48,879 nucleotides of DNA, taken from NCBI GenBank assembly GCA_017409475.1, contig JAFQSP010000007.1, positions 1 to 48,879 of the forward strand. The letters are read 5' to 3'. The notes beneath the pieces were generated by a model. It was not told the DNA's origin. It worked only from the letters and a program-made list of their open reading frames with translations, and did no database searches. Source of the DNA: Clostridia bacterium (GTDB taxonomy: Bacteria > Bacillota > Clostridia > Oscillospirales > Acutalibacteraceae). Of this stretch, positions 17,951 through 27,806 are shown piece by piece; positions within the stretch are counted from its first letter, which is position 1, and every line of letters begins with the position of its first letter. The position numbers were made by a program, and so were the translations under genes.

Positions 17951-18809
17951 TCGGCTCACCGCCTTTCAAAAGGCGCAAAAGTGCATCCTTTGCATCAGTG
18001 ACGTTTAAAATTCCGTCGGGCAAATTAACCCCTTTTTCACGAAGAGCTGAAACAATTTTCATAATGCTCGGAACGGCAAGTCCCATTTTTTCAAGTTCTT
18101 TTCCGTGGGAAAAGACCTCGTCCGTTTTTCCAAACATAACAAGACGACCGCCATTCATAACAAGCACGTTGTCGGCTACCCTTGCAACGTCCTCCATCGA
18201 ATGAGAAACGAGTAAAACAACGGCATTTTCGCTTCTCTGATACTCGACGATACAGTCGAGCAGCATATCTCTTCCCTTCGGGTCGAGTCCCGCTGTCGGC
18301 TCGTCTAAAATAAGAACCCTCGGCTTCATCGCAAGTACACCTGCGATTGCGGCTCGTCTCTTTTCTCCGCCCGAAAGCTCGAACGGCGATTTTTTCAGCA
18401 ATTCGTCGGTCAGGCCGACCTTTTTCGCCGCCCAGACAACACGTTGCTGAATTTCATCCTCGTCAAGCCCTATATTTCGCGGACCAAAGGCAATATCCTT
18501 TTCTACCGTTTCTTCAAAAAGCTGATATTCGGGATACTGAAAAACAAGCCCCACCTTAAACCTTACGCTGCGAATTTCCTTTTCATTCGCCCAAATGTCA
18601 ACATCGTCAACAAAAACGTGACCGGGTTCGGTCTTGATAAGTCCGTTCAGGTGCTGGATGAGGGTCGATTTTCCCGAACCTGTGTGACCGATTATGGCGG
18701 TAAGTCCGGGTGAATTTATTTCAAAATTAACGTCGGTGATTGCCGCTATGCGAAAAGGTGTTCCCTCGCCATAGATATAGGTCAATCCCTCTACCTTGAG
18801 AATAGACAA
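17943..18809 (-). CDS. ecfA2: ECF transporter ATPase EcfA2
   Basis: This 288-residue ABC ATPase has Walker A GHTGSGKST (41-49), the signature LSGGEKRRAAIAG (about 143) and Walker B VLILDEPTAGLDP. In group II ECF transporters it forms a heterodimer with EcfA1 that powers vitamin uptake. It starts immediately after the ecfA1 stop with no gap and overlaps ecfT by 8 bp, so the three subunits are tightly co-translated. Confidence 0.94.
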   Translation of the reverse strand: MSILKVEGLTYIYGEGTPFRIAAITDVNFEINSPGLTAIIGHTGSGKSTLIQHLNGLIKTEPGHVFVDDVDIWANEKEIRSVRFKVGLVFQYPEYQLFEETVEKDIAFGPRNIGLDEDEIQQRVVWAAKKVGLTDELLKKSPFELSGGEKRRAAIAGVLAMKPRVLILDEPTAGLDPKGRDMLLDCIVEYQRSENAVVLLVSHSMEDVARVADNVLVMNGGRLVMFGKTDEVFSHGKELEKMGLAVPSIMKIVSALREKGVNLPDGILNVTDAKDALLRLLKGGEPNA

Positions 18810-19664
18810 TTATTTTTCCTCCAAGTTAAGCGCCTTCATAAGCGCATTTACACATCCGTCAACATCGATTATATCGGTTTCAATGTCGATTCCGTCGTCC
18901 TTTAAAAGTCCGACGAGTTCGGTCGGCTGAGGTACGTCAAGACCAACCTCTTTTAACTCCTTTATATGACCGAAAACCTCGACAGGAGTTCCGTCGAGTA
19001 TGAATTTTCCGCTGTCCATAACTACCACTCGGTCGGCAATCGCCGCCTCGTCCATAAAATGAGTTATAAGAACAACCGTCATTCCTTTTTCTTTGTTAAG
19101 CCGTTTTACCGTTTCGATAACTTCGCGGCGGCCCTTTGGGTCGAGCATGGCCGTCGGTTCGTCAAGAACGATACATTCGGGCTGCATAGCAAGTATTCCT
19201 GCAATGGCTATTCGCTGCTTTTGACCGCCCGAAAGCTTAAATGGTGCATGATTACGGTATTCGTACATGTCAACCGCCTTTAACGCCTCATCCACCCTTT
19301 TTCTAATTTCCTTTGGTTCGACGCCAAGATTCTCGGGGCCAAAAGCAACGTCCTCCTCGACAATTGATGCAACAATCTGATTATCGGGATTCTGAAAAAC
19401 GATTCCAACCATTTTTCTTATATCAAATTCATGTTTTTGGTCGATGGTGTTCATTCCGTTAACGGTCACTGTACCGCTCGACGGATGCTCAAGCGCGTTA
19501 AACAGCTTTGCCATTGTTGATTTTCCCGAGCCGTTATGTCCAAGCACCGCCGTAAACGAACCTCTTTCGATACCGAGCGAGATTCCGTTTAAAACGGTTA
19601 CGGGATTATCATTATCGTCGGAATAATCAAAAACGACATTATTCAGTTCGATTATATTATCCAA
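18810..19664 (-). CDS. ecfA1: ECF transporter ATPase EcfA1
   Basis: This 284-residue ABC ATPase has Walker [10 protein letters not shown] (about 42-50), the signature [13 protein letters not shown] and Walker [14 protein letters not shown]. Its order, first of ecfA1-ecfA2-ecfT, is canonical. It starts 15 bp after the methyltransferase gene, so the module is embedded in the longer ruvA-to-pgsA minus-strand block rather than having a clear promoter of its own. Confidence 0.94.
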   Translation of the reverse strand: MDNIIELNNVVFDYSDDNDNPVTVLNGISLGIERGSFTAVLGHNGSGKSTMAKLFNALEHPSSGTVTVNGMNTIDQKHEFDIRKMVGIVFQNPDNQIVASIVEEDVAFGPENLGVEPKEIRKRVDEALKAVDMYEYRNHAPFKLSGGQKQRIAIAGILAMQPECIVLDEPTAMLDPKGRREVIETVKRLNKEKGMTVVLITHFMDEAAIADRVVVMDSGKFILDGTPVEVFGHIKELKEVGLDVPQPTELVGLLKDDGIDIETDIIDVDGCVNALMKALNLEEK

Positions 19665-19679
19665 AATCGATTCTTCCTT

Positions 19680-20558
19680 TTAATCTTCATTAAGCCAAGC
19701 GGCTGTGTTTCCGCAAGGGAGAACAAGTCCGCTTTCGGTAACGGGTAGCCCAATTTCGTCACAGGTGACAGAGCCGCCTCTTCCCTTTGCTATTACCGAA
19801 GCAAGCATATATTTCATTACACTCGGAGACAGTCCGGTTGTATAGGAATTGAGCAGGAAAAAGAGAGGTTCATCGGTAAGAATTTGGTTACAAATAGAAA
19901 GCAAATCCCAAAGCTGTTCCTCAATTTTCCATACTTCGCCGCCGGGGCCTCGTCCGTAAGACGGCGGGTCCATAACTATTCCGTCATATTTGTTTCCGCG
20001 ACGAATTTCGCGCAATACAAACTTTTTACAATCGTCGACAAGCCAACGAATCGGCTTATCGGCAAGGCGACTTGCAACTGCGTTATCCTTTGCCCAAAGA
20101 ACCATTCCCTTTGACGCGTCAACATGGGCTACGCAGGCTCCCGCCGCTGCGCAGGCAAGAGTAGCCGCGCCCGTATAGCCGAAAAGATTAAGCACCTTTA
20201 CTTCCTTACCCCTTCTGACTCGGCGGTCAATCATCTCGCTCATTAAATCCCAGTTAACAGCCTGCTCGGGAAAAAGTCCCGTATGCTTAAAGCCCATCGG
20301 CTTTAAATTAAACTGCAAATCGCGATATTTTACCGTCCATACGTCAGGTACATTCTTATACCTTTCCCACGAGCCGCCGCCCGACGACGAGCGGTGATAA
20401 CGCGCGTGGGCATTATTCCAAAGCGGATTTACCCTTTCGGTATTCCAGATAATTTGCGGGTCCGGGCGAATGAGAATTATATCCTTCCAGCGTTCGAGCT
20501 TTTCTCCGCACGAGGTGTCGATAAGCTCGTAATCGTCAAATCCTTTGACTTCTCTCAA
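19680..20558 (-). CDS. Class I SAM-dependent methyltransferase, RlmI/RlmK-like
   Basis: This 292-residue protein has the AdoMet-binding motif I VLNLFGYTGAATLACA (about 122-137), an acidic residue in HVDASKG, and the catalytic-type motif DPPSYGRG (about 197-204). These are features of the rRNA (and sometimes other) methyltransferases grouped with RlmI and PF10672. It lacks an N-terminal PUA domain, so the target base is not certain. It sits 14 bp after glmM and 15 bp before ecfA1 in the same transcript direction. Confidence 0.8.
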   Translation of the reverse strand: MREVKGFDDYELIDTSCGEKLERWKDIILIRPDPQIIWNTERVNPLWNNAHARYHRSSSGGGSWERYKNVPDVWTVKYRDLQFNLKPMGFKHTGLFPEQAVNWDLMSEMIDRRVRRGKEVKVLNLFGYTGAATLACAAAGACVAHVDASKGMVLWAKDNAVASRLADKPIRWLVDDCKKFVLREIRRGNKYDGIVMDPPSYGRGPGGEVWKIEEQLWDLLSICNQILTDEPLFFLLNSYTTGLSPSVMKYMLASVIAKGRGGSVTCDEIGLPVTESGLVLPCGNTAAWLNED

Positions 20559-20572
20559 AACTTTTCCGTCCT

Positions 20573-21934
20573 TTATGCTTTAATTTTACCGTTAAGACGG
20601 TCGGCAATTACGTTAGAAATGGCAATTGCCTTTTCTTCGATAACCGAAATTTCCTTTCCTTCGAGCATAACTCGAACAAGAGGCTCGGTTCCCGATGCAC
20701 GAACAAGCACGCGACCGTTATCTCCAAGCTCGACCTCGGTATCGAAAATAATCTTTTTAATATCCTCATCTTCGAAAAGCATATCCTTCTTATCATTATC
20801 AATAACAATATTTTTGAGCACCTGAGGATATACTGTCATAACCTTTGCAAGCTCGCTAAACGGCTTTCCTGCGCGTTTTACTGCGGCAAGGAACTGAACG
20901 GCTGTAAGCTGTCCGTCGCCGGTAGTAGCAAGATTATAGAATATAACGTGGCCCGACTGCTCTCCGCCGATTGCAAGGTCATTTTCCTTCATGCATTCGA
21001 GAACGTAACGGTCGCCAACCTTTGTCTTTTCGGCGATAAGCCCGTTTTCTTCTGCAAAGCGGAAAAATCCGAGATTCGACATTACGGTAACAACGGCTTT
21101 ATTATCCTTTAAAAGTCCTCTTGCCTTTAAATCGAGGGCACAAATGGCAATTATCTTATCTCCGTCAATCAATTCGCCATTTTCGTCAACGGCAAGGCAA
21201 CGGTCGGCATCGCCGTCAAAGGCAAATCCGCCATCCATTCCATTTTCGCGAACATATTTTTGCAAATTCTCCATATGAGTTGAGCCGCAGCCGTCATTAA
21301 TATTAACCCCGTCGGGAGTATCGGACATAACGTGAACTTCGGCCCCGAGCATGGTGAAAAGAACCTTTGCTGTTACGGAAGATGAGCCGTTAGCGCAATC
21401 AAGCGCAATCTTCATTCCGTCGAAGCGTAAATCGGTGGTAGAAATTACATATTCAACATAATCAGCGTGGGCATCCTCGGCATGAGAAACGCGACCTACG
21501 TCACCATGGGTAGGTGCGGGATGACCGATATCGGTACGGGTGACGATATTCTCAATTTTATCCTCGATTTCGTCGGGGAGCTTATATCCGTCGGCGCTGA
21601 AAAGCTTAATTCCGTTATATTCGCAAGGATTGTGCGATGCCGAAATCATAATTCCTGCATCACAACCGTATTTTTGAACGAGATAGGCAACTGCGGGAGT
21701 AGGCACTACTCCTACTAAAACCGCATCTGCGCCAACCGAGCAAAGTCCTGCGGCGAGAGCCGATTCAAACATATTACCTGATGCTCTTGTATCCATGCCG
21801 ATTAATACCTTCGGTCTCTTTGCTTCTTCGGCTAAAACCATAGCGGTAGCTCTTCCGATTCCCATTGCGAGTTCAACGGTAAGCTCGGTATTAGCAACGC
21901 CTCTTACTCCATCAGTTCCAAACATTCTTGCCAT
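20573..21934 (-). CDS. glmM: Phosphoglucosamine mutase
   Basis: This 453-residue phosphohexomutase converts glucosamine-6-phosphate to glucosamine-1-phosphate for peptidoglycan precursors. Visible motifs are the N-terminal FGTDGVRG, the phosphoserine loop ISASHNP (about Ser100), the metal site DGDADR (about 240) and the substrate loop ASGTEPLVR near the C-terminus. The ATG at 21934 follows GGAGG by 8 bp; the upstream extension MEELF is rejected. Length is standard. Confidence 0.96.
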   Translation of the reverse strand: MARMFGTDGVRGVANTELTVELAMGIGRATAMVLAEEAKRPKVLIGMDTRASGNMFESALAAGLCSVGADAVLVGVVPTPAVAYLVQKYGCDAGIMISASHNPCEYNGIKLFSADGYKLPDEIEDKIENIVTRTDIGHPAPTHGDVGRVSHAEDAHADYVEYVISTTDLRFDGMKIALDCANGSSSVTAKVLFTMLGAEVHVMSDTPDGVNINDGCGSTHMENLQKYVRENGMDGGFAFDGDADRCLAVDENGELIDGDKIIAICALDLKARGLLKDNKAVVTVMSNLGFFRFAEENGLIAEKTKVGDRYVLECMKENDLAIGGEQSGHVIFYNLATTGDGQLTAVQFLAAVKRAGKPFSELAKVMTVYPQVLKNIVIDNDKKDMLFEDEDIKKIIFDTEVELGDNGRVLVRASGTEPLVRVMLEGKEISVIEEKAIAISNVIADRLNGKIKA

Positions 21935-21984
21935 AAATAATTCCTCCAATTAAATTATAAAAAATTGTGAGCATTTCGCTGATT

Positions 21985-23013
21985 TTAAAATAAAGATTGC
22001 TGTCCCTGCTGTTCAATTCCGAGATGGTCGTAGGCAAGCGCTGTTACACAGCGACCTCTTGGTGTTCGTGACAGAAATCCGATTTGCATTAAATAGGGCT
22101 CGTAAACGTCTTCGATTGTGACGGCCTCTTCGCCAAGTGCCGCCGCCAAGGTTTCGACTCCAACGGGACCGCCACCGTAGAAATTGATAATTGTTGATAA
22201 CATTCGGCGGTCAAAATCGTCAAGTCCAAGCTCGTCGATTCGGAGCTGTTCAAGGGCGTATCTCGCCACCTCTTCATCAACCTTGCCGTCACGTAAAACC
22301 TGGGCAAAATCGCGCGTTCTTTTTAAAAGGCGGTTGGCTATTCGAGGTGTCCCTCGCGACCTTGAGGCAATTTCGAGGGCACCATCACGGTCGATGGGCA
22401 CCTGAAGCACACCTGCCGAGCGCACAACTATATCGCCCAGCTGCTCGGGTGTATAAAGCTCTAATCGAAGCTGAACGCCGAATCGATCACGAAGCGGTGC
22501 CGCCAGCTGACCCGACCTTGTCGTTGCGCCGACGAGGGTAAAATGCGGCAAATCGAGTCGAATCGAATGCTTCGCCTGGGCAGGACCGACCATAATATCA
22601 ATGGCAAAATCCTCCATCGCGGGATAAAGCACCTCGGCAACCGTCTTTGGCAAACGGTGAATTTCGTCGATAAAGAGAACATCACCTTCGTCAAGAGAGG
22701 TCATCAGCGCCGCAAGGTCACATGGACGCTCGATTGCGGGGCCAGAGGTTATTTTTAAATTTACGCCCATTTCGTTGGCAATAATTCCTGCAAGTGTAGT
22801 TTTTCCAAGTCCCGGTGGTCCGTAAATGAGGCAATGGTCAAGCGTTTCGCCGCGCATTTTTGCCGCATTCATATAGACCGAAAGATTTTCCTTTGCTATG
22901 TCCTGACCGATGTATTGGTCAAGCGTTTTCGGGCGGAGTGAAAGCTCGATTTCAGAATCAGCTTCGGCATATTCGGGTGCCGTCCACCTGTTTTTTGTTT
23001 CGTTTTCCGACAA
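21985..23013 (-). CDS. ruvB: Holliday junction branch migration ATPase RuvB
   Basis: This 342-residue AAA+ helicase works with RuvA to move Holliday junctions. It has Walker [11 protein letters not shown], Walker B FIDEIHRL, sensor 1 GATTRSG and a C-terminal winged helix ending in [13 protein letters not shown]. It lies 17 bp downstream of ruvA. Confidence 0.97.
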   Translation of the reverse strand: MSENETKNRWTAPEYAEADSEIELSLRPKTLDQYIGQDIAKENLSVYMNAAKMRGETLDHCLIYGPPGLGKTTLAGIIANEMGVNLKITSGPAIERPCDLAALMTSLDEGDVLFIDEIHRLPKTVAEVLYPAMEDFAIDIMVGPAQAKHSIRLDLPHFTLVGATTRSGQLAAPLRDRFGVQLRLELYTPEQLGDIVVRSAGVLQVPIDRDGALEIASRSRGTPRIANRLLKRTRDFAQVLRDGKVDEEVARYALEQLRIDELGLDDFDRRMLSTIINFYGGGPVGVETLAAALGEEAVTIEDVYEPYLMQIGFLSRTPRGRCVTALAYDHLGIEQQGQQSLF

Positions 23014-23030
23014 GCTTTTTCCTCCTCCGT

Positions 23031-23636
23031 TTAGAATTTTGACAAAGCTTTAAGGGCTGATTTTATAAGCTCCTCGACCGAAAGCTGACTATCAAGGCGC
23101 CCTACCGCAAGTGAAGCTTCACTTTGCGAATAGCCGAGTGAAACGAGTGCGGCTACTGCATCAGCAGCATTCTGCGACGCCGAAACTGCTCCAACAGCCG
23201 CTACCTCGCCGATAAGGTCATCGTCACCTGCTATTGAGCCAACCTTGTCCTTTAATTCGAGGATTATTCGCTGCGCCAATTTGGTACCGACTCCCGACGC
23301 TCTTGTAAGGCTCTTTGCGTCGCCGCTTGCAATTATTACACGCAATTTATTCGGCTCAAATTCGGACAAAATAGCCATCGCGTTCTTCGGTCCGACACCG
23401 CTGACCGACGTAATAAGCTTAAACACGTCCAGCTCGTCGATACTATAAAAGCCGAAAAGGTCCAGCGCATCCTCTCGTACATTGAGATAGGTGTAAACTG
23501 TAACGGTATTATCCCTTTGCGGCATGTGCTGCAGCGTATTCATTGATACAGCACAACGAAAAGCAACTCCGTTACATTCAACAGCTATTGACGAAGAATC
23601 GGCATAAACCAATCGGCCTGTTATTGAATATAGCAT
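23031..23636 (-). CDS. ruvA: Holliday junction DNA helicase subunit RuvA
   Basis: This 201-residue protein has the N-terminal OB fold starting [13 protein letters not shown], helix-hairpin-helix motifs ([17 protein letters not shown], and [16 protein letters not shown]) and a C-terminal UBA-like domain ending [14 protein letters not shown] that contacts RuvB. I chose the ATG at 23636, preceded by GAGGGTGA. The 31-residue upstream extension is AT-rich sequence without family similarity. No ruvC is adjacent. Confidence 0.96.
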   Translation of the reverse strand: MLYSITGRLVYADSSSIAVECNGVAFRCAVSMNTLQHMPQRDNTVTVYTYLNVREDALDLFGFYSIDELDVFKLITSVSGVGPKNAMAILSEFEPNKLRVIIASGDAKSLTRASGVGTKLAQRIILELKDKVGSIAGDDDLIGEVAAVGAVSASQNAADAVAALVSLGYSQSEASLAVGRLDSQLSVEELIKSALKALSKF

Positions 23637-23775
23637 TTTATCATTCACCCTCGTACCAAAAAATATCGGTAAAATCACCGAAAGTATTTTCCAACAAAAT
23701 ATTATAGCACGATAGGTAAACAATATCAATATTTAATTATATATTTATAATTATATTATTAACAAAATTTTAAAT

Positions 23776-24411
23776 TTATTTTTTACCCTTAATCAAAGGT
23801 GAAATCCGCTTATAAATGAGGAAGGTAAGCGCTGAGTCCACTATTCCGCGCATAAGGGTAAACGGAAGATTGAAAACAATAAGACACATTAAAAGTCCGT
23901 CAACGCTCGGAAGAATATCCTGATACATGCCGATAATTACGTCAAGCGGAAAGCCCATTTTGATATAAAGCGGATATGTTACAAAATAGTTGATTGGCAA
24001 ACCCAGTGCAGCCATTGCAACCGAGCCGGTGAGACTGCCGATTAAGGCGCCAAGTCGATTTTTCTTAAATTTATAAATGAATCCCGCAGGCACAACAAAG
24101 GCAACGCCAAGTAAGAAGTTACTCAGCTCACCTACTCCGGCTGTTGTTGTTGAAAAAACATTCACAACATTCTTAATTAGGCAAACGGCGGCGCCGCTTA
24201 ACGGTCCCATACTGAAAGCGGCAACAAGCGCAGGCATTTCGGAGAGGTCCATTTTTATAAAACCAGGCATAAAAGGCACGCTGAAACTAAAAAACATAAG
24301 CACAGACGCTGCTGCGCCCAAAAGCGCCGTCATAACGATGCTTCTCGTATTCACCTTGAATGAAAAAAATTTTTTGATTGATAAAAAAAACATTTTGATT
24401 TTGGTTGACAT
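23776..24411 (-). CDS. ribU: Riboflavin ECF transporter S-component RibU
   Basis: This 211-residue protein has about six hydrophobic spans. It has RibU-like sequence near the first spans (DLSEMPALVAAFSMGPLSG and KNVVNVF) and a central GVGELSNFLLG. S-components capture the vitamin and dock on EcfT, here presumably the EcfA1A2T set at 17132-19664. The FMN riboswitch directly upstream makes riboflavin the near-certain substrate. Expression should fall when FMN is plentiful. Confidence 0.93.
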   Translation of the reverse strand: MSTKIKMFFLSIKKFFSFKVNTRSIVMTALLGAAASVLMFFSFSVPFMPGFIKMDLSEMPALVAAFSMGPLSGAAVCLIKNVVNVFSTTTAGVGELSNFLLGVAFVVPAGFIYKFKKNRLGALIGSLTGSVAMAALGLPINYFVTYPLYIKMGFPLDVIIGMYQDILPSVDGLLMCLIVFNLPFTLMRGIVDSALTFLIYKRISPLIKGKK

Positions 24412-24440
24412 AATACATTTCTCCTGTTGGTTTATTTGTA

Positions 24441-24485
24441 TAATAAAAAAATACCCGCATCCTTTTTTAAATAAAAGGGCGCGAG
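24441..24485 (-). terminator. Probable expression platform terminator of the FMN riboswitch
   Basis: On the minus strand CGC-CCTTTT and AAAAGG-AT-GCG form an imperfect hairpin followed by GGTATTTTTTTATT. It lies between the aptamer and ribU, as expected for transcriptional control. Confidence 0.6.
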
Positions 24486-24548
24486 CACTTGAATTTTTAA
24501 TAAAAAGTACATGGTGATTTTTATGTAACTTTTTCTAAAAAAACATGA

Positions 24549-24695
24549 GTCTTCTTTCATCCGGACTATACCGTCGGCTTTGGATTTTCACCAAATCGGC
24601 TGTGAAAAATCACAGTTCGCGGGCTACGGCTTTATTCATCAATAATGATGCAAAAGCCTTACCGCCGGTGAGGAATTTCGCCTCGCCCCGAAGAC
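24549..24695 (-). ncRNA. FMN riboswitch (RFN element)
   Basis: The minus strand shows the conserved RFN blocks in order: GTCTTCGGGGCGAGGCGAAA, TCCTCACCGGCGGT, AGCCCGCGAA, GATTTGGTGAAAATCC, AAGCCGACGGTATAGTC and GGATGAAAGAAGAC. The closing P1 stem (GTCTTC with GAAGAC) is intact. It controls ribU 138 bp downstream. This riboswitch fills most of the 325-bp gap between the genes on either side. Confidence 0.97.
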
Positions 24696-24736
24696 GATTA
24701 TTAAAATTTTACTAATGATTTTGCGTTATTGTTGGC

Positions 24737-25024
24737 TTATTTCGAAAGCTCTCTTTCGAGCCAGATTGCACCGATATCCATAGCGTTGTAAAGACCGGTT
24801 TTTTCGCTCTTTTTTACAATTCTTTCCTTAGGGCGCTTATCAGGGTCGGTATCCATAAGCTGAACCGAAACCTTATCAGCCACTTCCATATCACCCTCTT
24901 TTTTGGTTGACATAATCTGTAACATTACAACATATTTTTCGGCCATGTCACCGTAATAAATAACATTGTCCTTACGAACAAGAGGACGACCCTTATATGT
25001 TAAAAATTCGCCTTTTTTAGCCAT
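24737..25024 (-). CDS. Conserved small protein, unknown function
   Basis: This is a 95-residue charged soluble protein starting MAKKGEFLTYKGRPLVRK, with a middle YYGDMAEKYVVMLQIM and a C-terminus NAMDIGAIWLEREL. I chose the ATG at 25024, with AAGGAG 8 bp upstream; longer starts run through the promoter. I recall near-identical hypothetical proteins in clostridia but no known function. No terminator separates it from the FMN aptamer 41 bp downstream, so its transcript may extend into the riboswitch. Confidence 0.8.
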   Translation of the reverse strand: MAKKGEFLTYKGRPLVRKDNVIYYGDMAEKYVVMLQIMSTKKEGDMEVADKVSVQLMDTDPDKRPKERIVKKSEKTGLYNAMDIGAIWLERELSK

Positions 25025-25056
25025 TTTTTCATTTCTCCTTAAACATATTCCCTTAT

Positions 25057-25085
25057 ATGATACCACAATTAAACCCACAAGTAAA
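25057..25085 (-). promoter_or_regulatory. Promoter of the 95-residue protein gene
   Basis: TTTACT (25085-25080), a 17-bp spacer and TATCAT (25062-25057) on the minus strand, with TGG before the -10. An overlapping alternative is TTGTGG-17-TATAAG. Confidence 0.55.
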
Positions 25086-25137
25086 GTAATTTTATTTTTC
25101 ATACGGCAAAAATATTTTTGAAAACGCATTATTATTG

Positions 25138-25166
25138 TTGACCGAGGGAAACATTTACAATATAAT
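25138..25166 (+). promoter_or_regulatory. Promoter of the GH3 gene
   Basis: TTGACC (25138-25143), a 17-bp spacer and TATAAT (25161-25166). The resulting leader is about 25 nt, so translation must start at 25198. Confidence 0.8.
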
Positions 25167-25197
25167 ATTATATGATTATTTATCATGGAGGTTAATA

Positions 25198-27345
25198 ATG
25201 ATAGATTATAAAAATCCTAAATATACTTCTACCGAGCGTGCAAACGCCCTTCTTTCCCTCATGACCAACGAGGAAAAGGTAGGTCAGATGATGCAGCTCG
25301 CATATAAATTCATGACACGTGAAGAAGCTCTCGAATGGGCAAAAAAAGGTCTCGGCTCTTATCTTCACGTTCTCGGCGACAACGCTGACGAATTGCAAAG
25401 AACGGCCATAAACGAAACCCGACTCGGTATTCCCATCATCTTCGGTATCGACTGTATTCACGGTCACGCACTCAACGAATACGCCACCGTTTTCCCGACA
25501 CAGCTCGCTATGGCTCAGTCATTTAACCGCGAAGCAATGCGCAAATGCGGACGTGTTTCGGCTACCGAGGTTCGTTGTGATTCGCTTCATTGGACCTTCT
25601 CCCCTGTTTTCTGTATCGGACGTGATACACGCTGGGGACGCATTAACGAAACCTTTGGCGAGGACCCCTATTTAATCGGTGAGCTTGGTGCCGCAATCGT
25701 TGACGGATATCAGAATAATTTCGTTGATAACAGCTGTATCATGGCCTGCGCAAAGCATTACATAGCTTACGGCGAATCAGTTGGCGGACGCGACGCCTAT
25801 GACAGCATGGTTAGCGAAAGAATGATTAGAGAAACCTTCCTTCCGCCTTTTCAAAAGGCAGCAAAGGCAGGATGTAAAACATACATGACGGGTTATCAGT
25901 CGGTTGATGGCGTTCCGATGAATTCCAACCGCCGACTTTTACGCGAGGTGCTTAAAGAAGAGGTTGGCGTTGACGGATTCATCATCACCGATTGGGCAAA
26001 CGTACGTTCGCTGATTGATAATCAAAAGGTTTGCGATAATTTCGAGGATGCGTCGCGAGTTTCGATTGATGCAGGTAACGATATGATTATGCAGACCGAG
26101 GAATTTTATAACGCTACCCTCAAGCTTATCGAAAACGGTCAGGTTGATATGAAGCATATTGACGATTCTGTTTTCCGCATTCTGAAAGCGAAATTTGATA
26201 TGGGACTCTTTGAGCATCCGTTTGAAAAACCCGACCGCAGTAAAATATGCTGTGACGAGCACGTCGAAGTTGATTTAGAGGTCACAAGACAGTCGATGAC
26301 ACTCCTCAAAAATGACGGAGTTCTCCCAATTAACACCAAAAAGGTTCGCAAAATTGCCGTTATCGGCCCGAACGCCGACGACCTTGAAGCTCAGTACGGC
26401 GACTGGTCCTGCGGCGCCGCAAACGGACACAGAAAGCCCGCAACCTCAATGCTCAAAGGCATTAAGAAACGCGCCAAAAAGGACGGCATCGAAGTTATTT
26501 ATAAAAAAGGTTGCGACATCGAAAAGCCTGGCAAACGCGGATTTGACGCTGCGATAAAAGCCGCTAAAGAAAGCGACCTCATAATCGCAGTTATGGGCGA
26601 CTATATCGAGCTCAACGGCGAATATAAATCAAGAGCTACCCTCGACCTTCCCGGTGAGCAAACAGAACTTCTCAAGGAGCTTAAAAAGACAAAGAAGCCG
26701 GTAGTTCTCGTAATGGTTAACGGAAAGCCCCTTTGCATCAACTGGGAAGCCGAAAACATGAACGCCATTCTCGAAACCTTTAACAGCGGTATGGTTGGCG
26801 GAACGGTTGCCGCCGAAATCCTTTTTGGCGACGTCAACCCGAGCGGAAAGCTCCCCATTTCATTCCCGAGAACAGCAGGTCAGGTGCCCGTTTATTACAA
26901 TTATCTGCCCGGTTGGCATGGCGATAATAAGTATAAAGATATTGCGGAAGGACCGCTTTACCCATTCGGCTTCGGTTTAAGCTATACAACCTTTGAATAC
27001 AGCGACCTTTCTGTTTCTAAAACCGAGTTTACCGAGGCTGACAGCGAAATTACAGTTACAGCAAAGGTTAAAAACACCGGCAAGGTAAAGGGAACTGAAA
27101 TTGCACAGATGTACATTCACGATGTTGTAGGTACGGTAATGCGACCTGTATTAGAGCTCAAAGGATTCGAGAGAGTTGAGCTTGACGTCGGTGAAGAAAA
27201 AGCCGTTTCATTCACACTTCCTATCGAAGAATTAAAGGTTGTTGAACAAAATCTTGAAAAAGTGCTTGAAAAGGGTGACTTTGAGATTATGGTTGGCGGA
27301 AGCTCAGTTAATCTTCCCCTCATGATAACCATTAAAGCAATATAA
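25198..27345 (+). CDS. Glycoside hydrolase family 3 beta-glucosidase-type enzyme
   Basis: This 715-residue protein has a GH3 N-terminal barrel, a GH3 C-terminal domain and a C-terminal fibronectin III-like domain. The nucleophile is the Asp of GFIITDW (about residue 265). KHYIAYGE and GRDTRWGR line the sugar site, as in BglX-type enzymes. No signal peptide is present, so it acts in the cytoplasm, probably on imported beta-linked oligosaccharides; substrate is not determined. The ATG at 25198 follows GGAGG. It has its own promoter and terminator and no transporter nearby. Its many C-ending codons hint at high expression. Confidence 0.92.
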   Translation: MIDYKNPKYTSTERANALLSLMTNEEKVGQMMQLAYKFMTREEALEWAKKGLGSYLHVLGDNADELQRTAINETRLGIPIIFGIDCIHGHALNEYATVFPTQLAMAQSFNREAMRKCGRVSATEVRCDSLHWTFSPVFCIGRDTRWGRINETFGEDPYLIGELGAAIVDGYQNNFVDNSCIMACAKHYIAYGESVGGRDAYDSMVSERMIRETFLPPFQKAAKAGCKTYMTGYQSVDGVPMNSNRRLLREVLKEEVGVDGFIITDWANVRSLIDNQKVCDNFEDASRVSIDAGNDMIMQTEEFYNATLKLIENGQVDMKHIDDSVFRILKAKFDMGLFEHPFEKPDRSKICCDEHVEVDLEVTRQSMTLLKNDGVLPINTKKVRKIAVIGPNADDLEAQYGDWSCGAANGHRKPATSMLKGIKKRAKKDGIEVIYKKGCDIEKPGKRGFDAAIKAAKESDLIIAVMGDYIELNGEYKSRATLDLPGEQTELLKELKKTKKPVVLVMVNGKPLCINWEAENMNAILETFNSGMVGGTVAAEILFGDVNPSGKLPISFPRTAGQVPVYYNYLPGWHGDNKYKDIAEGPLYPFGFGLSYTTFEYSDLSVSKTEFTEADSEITVTAKVKNTGKVKGTEIAQMYIHDVVGTVMRPVLELKGFERVELDVGEEKAVSFTLPIEELKVVEQNLEKVLEKGDFEIMVGGSSVNLPLMITIKAI

Positions 27346-27348
27346 CAT

Positions 27349-27385
27349 AAAAAGGATTGCAGTATGTTAACTGCAATCCTTTTTT
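27349..27385. terminator. Bidirectional terminator
   Basis: AAAAAGGATTGCAGT / ACTGCAATCCTTTTT with a 6-nt loop. It ends the GH3 gene and, on the other strand, mrnC. Confidence 0.92.
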
Positions 27386-27391
27386 ATATGA

Positions 27392-27772
27392 TTATTTATT
27401 CTTTATCAAATCAAAAAGCTCGTTTATACGGTCGCTTTTTCCGCAGAGATGAAGCCAACCGAAAAGCGCTTCGAGACCCGTAGCCATGTTATATTCCATA
27501 GGTGTTGCTCCTTTTGGAAAATGGTCGACGTGAGCGTTTTTTCCCCTCTTGTAAACCGCCTTTTCCTCGTCGGTAAGATGGTCGAAAATGAATTCAGCCG
27601 CCTTTGCCTGAGCGGAGGCGTTGACCATTTTTATCGATTCATTATGCAATTTTTTTGACTGACGGTTGGCGGTGGTTACGATACTTTCTCGAACAAGAAT
27701 TTCGTAAACGGCATCGCCCATAAACGCAAGCGTGAGAGGGCTCAGCTGATTGGGGTTGGTCATTTCGGGCAT
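27392..27772 (-). CDS. mrnC: Mini-ribonuclease III
   Basis: This 126-residue protein is an RNase III catalytic domain without the double-stranded RNA-binding domain. The acidic motif FMGDAVYEI (about 17-25) and the second motif ATGLEALFGWLHL (about 97-109) are the family signatures. It matures 23S rRNA ends in Firmicutes. It starts 34 bp after obg, so it is likely cotranscribed with it. The Shine-Dalgarno AAGGAG is somewhat distant (about 12 bp). Confidence 0.92.
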   Translation of the reverse strand: MPEMTNPNQLSPLTLAFMGDAVYEILVRESIVTTANRQSKKLHNESIKMVNASAQAKAAEFIFDHLTDEEKAVYKRGKNAHVDHFPKGATPMEYNMATGLEALFGWLHLCGKSDRINELFDLIKNK

Positions 27773-27806
27773 TTTTCAGTTTAGCTCCTTTTTAATTTCA
27801 AAAAAT

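Noticed and set aside
23637-23729. 31-residue N-terminal extension of RuvA
   Set aside because: The AT-rich upstream codons do not match the family, and a proper ribosome binding site precedes the ATG at 23636.
25135-25197. Upstream start for the GH3 enzyme
   Set aside because: The GH3 promoter (25138-25166) lies within this extension, and GGAGG precedes the ATG at 25198.
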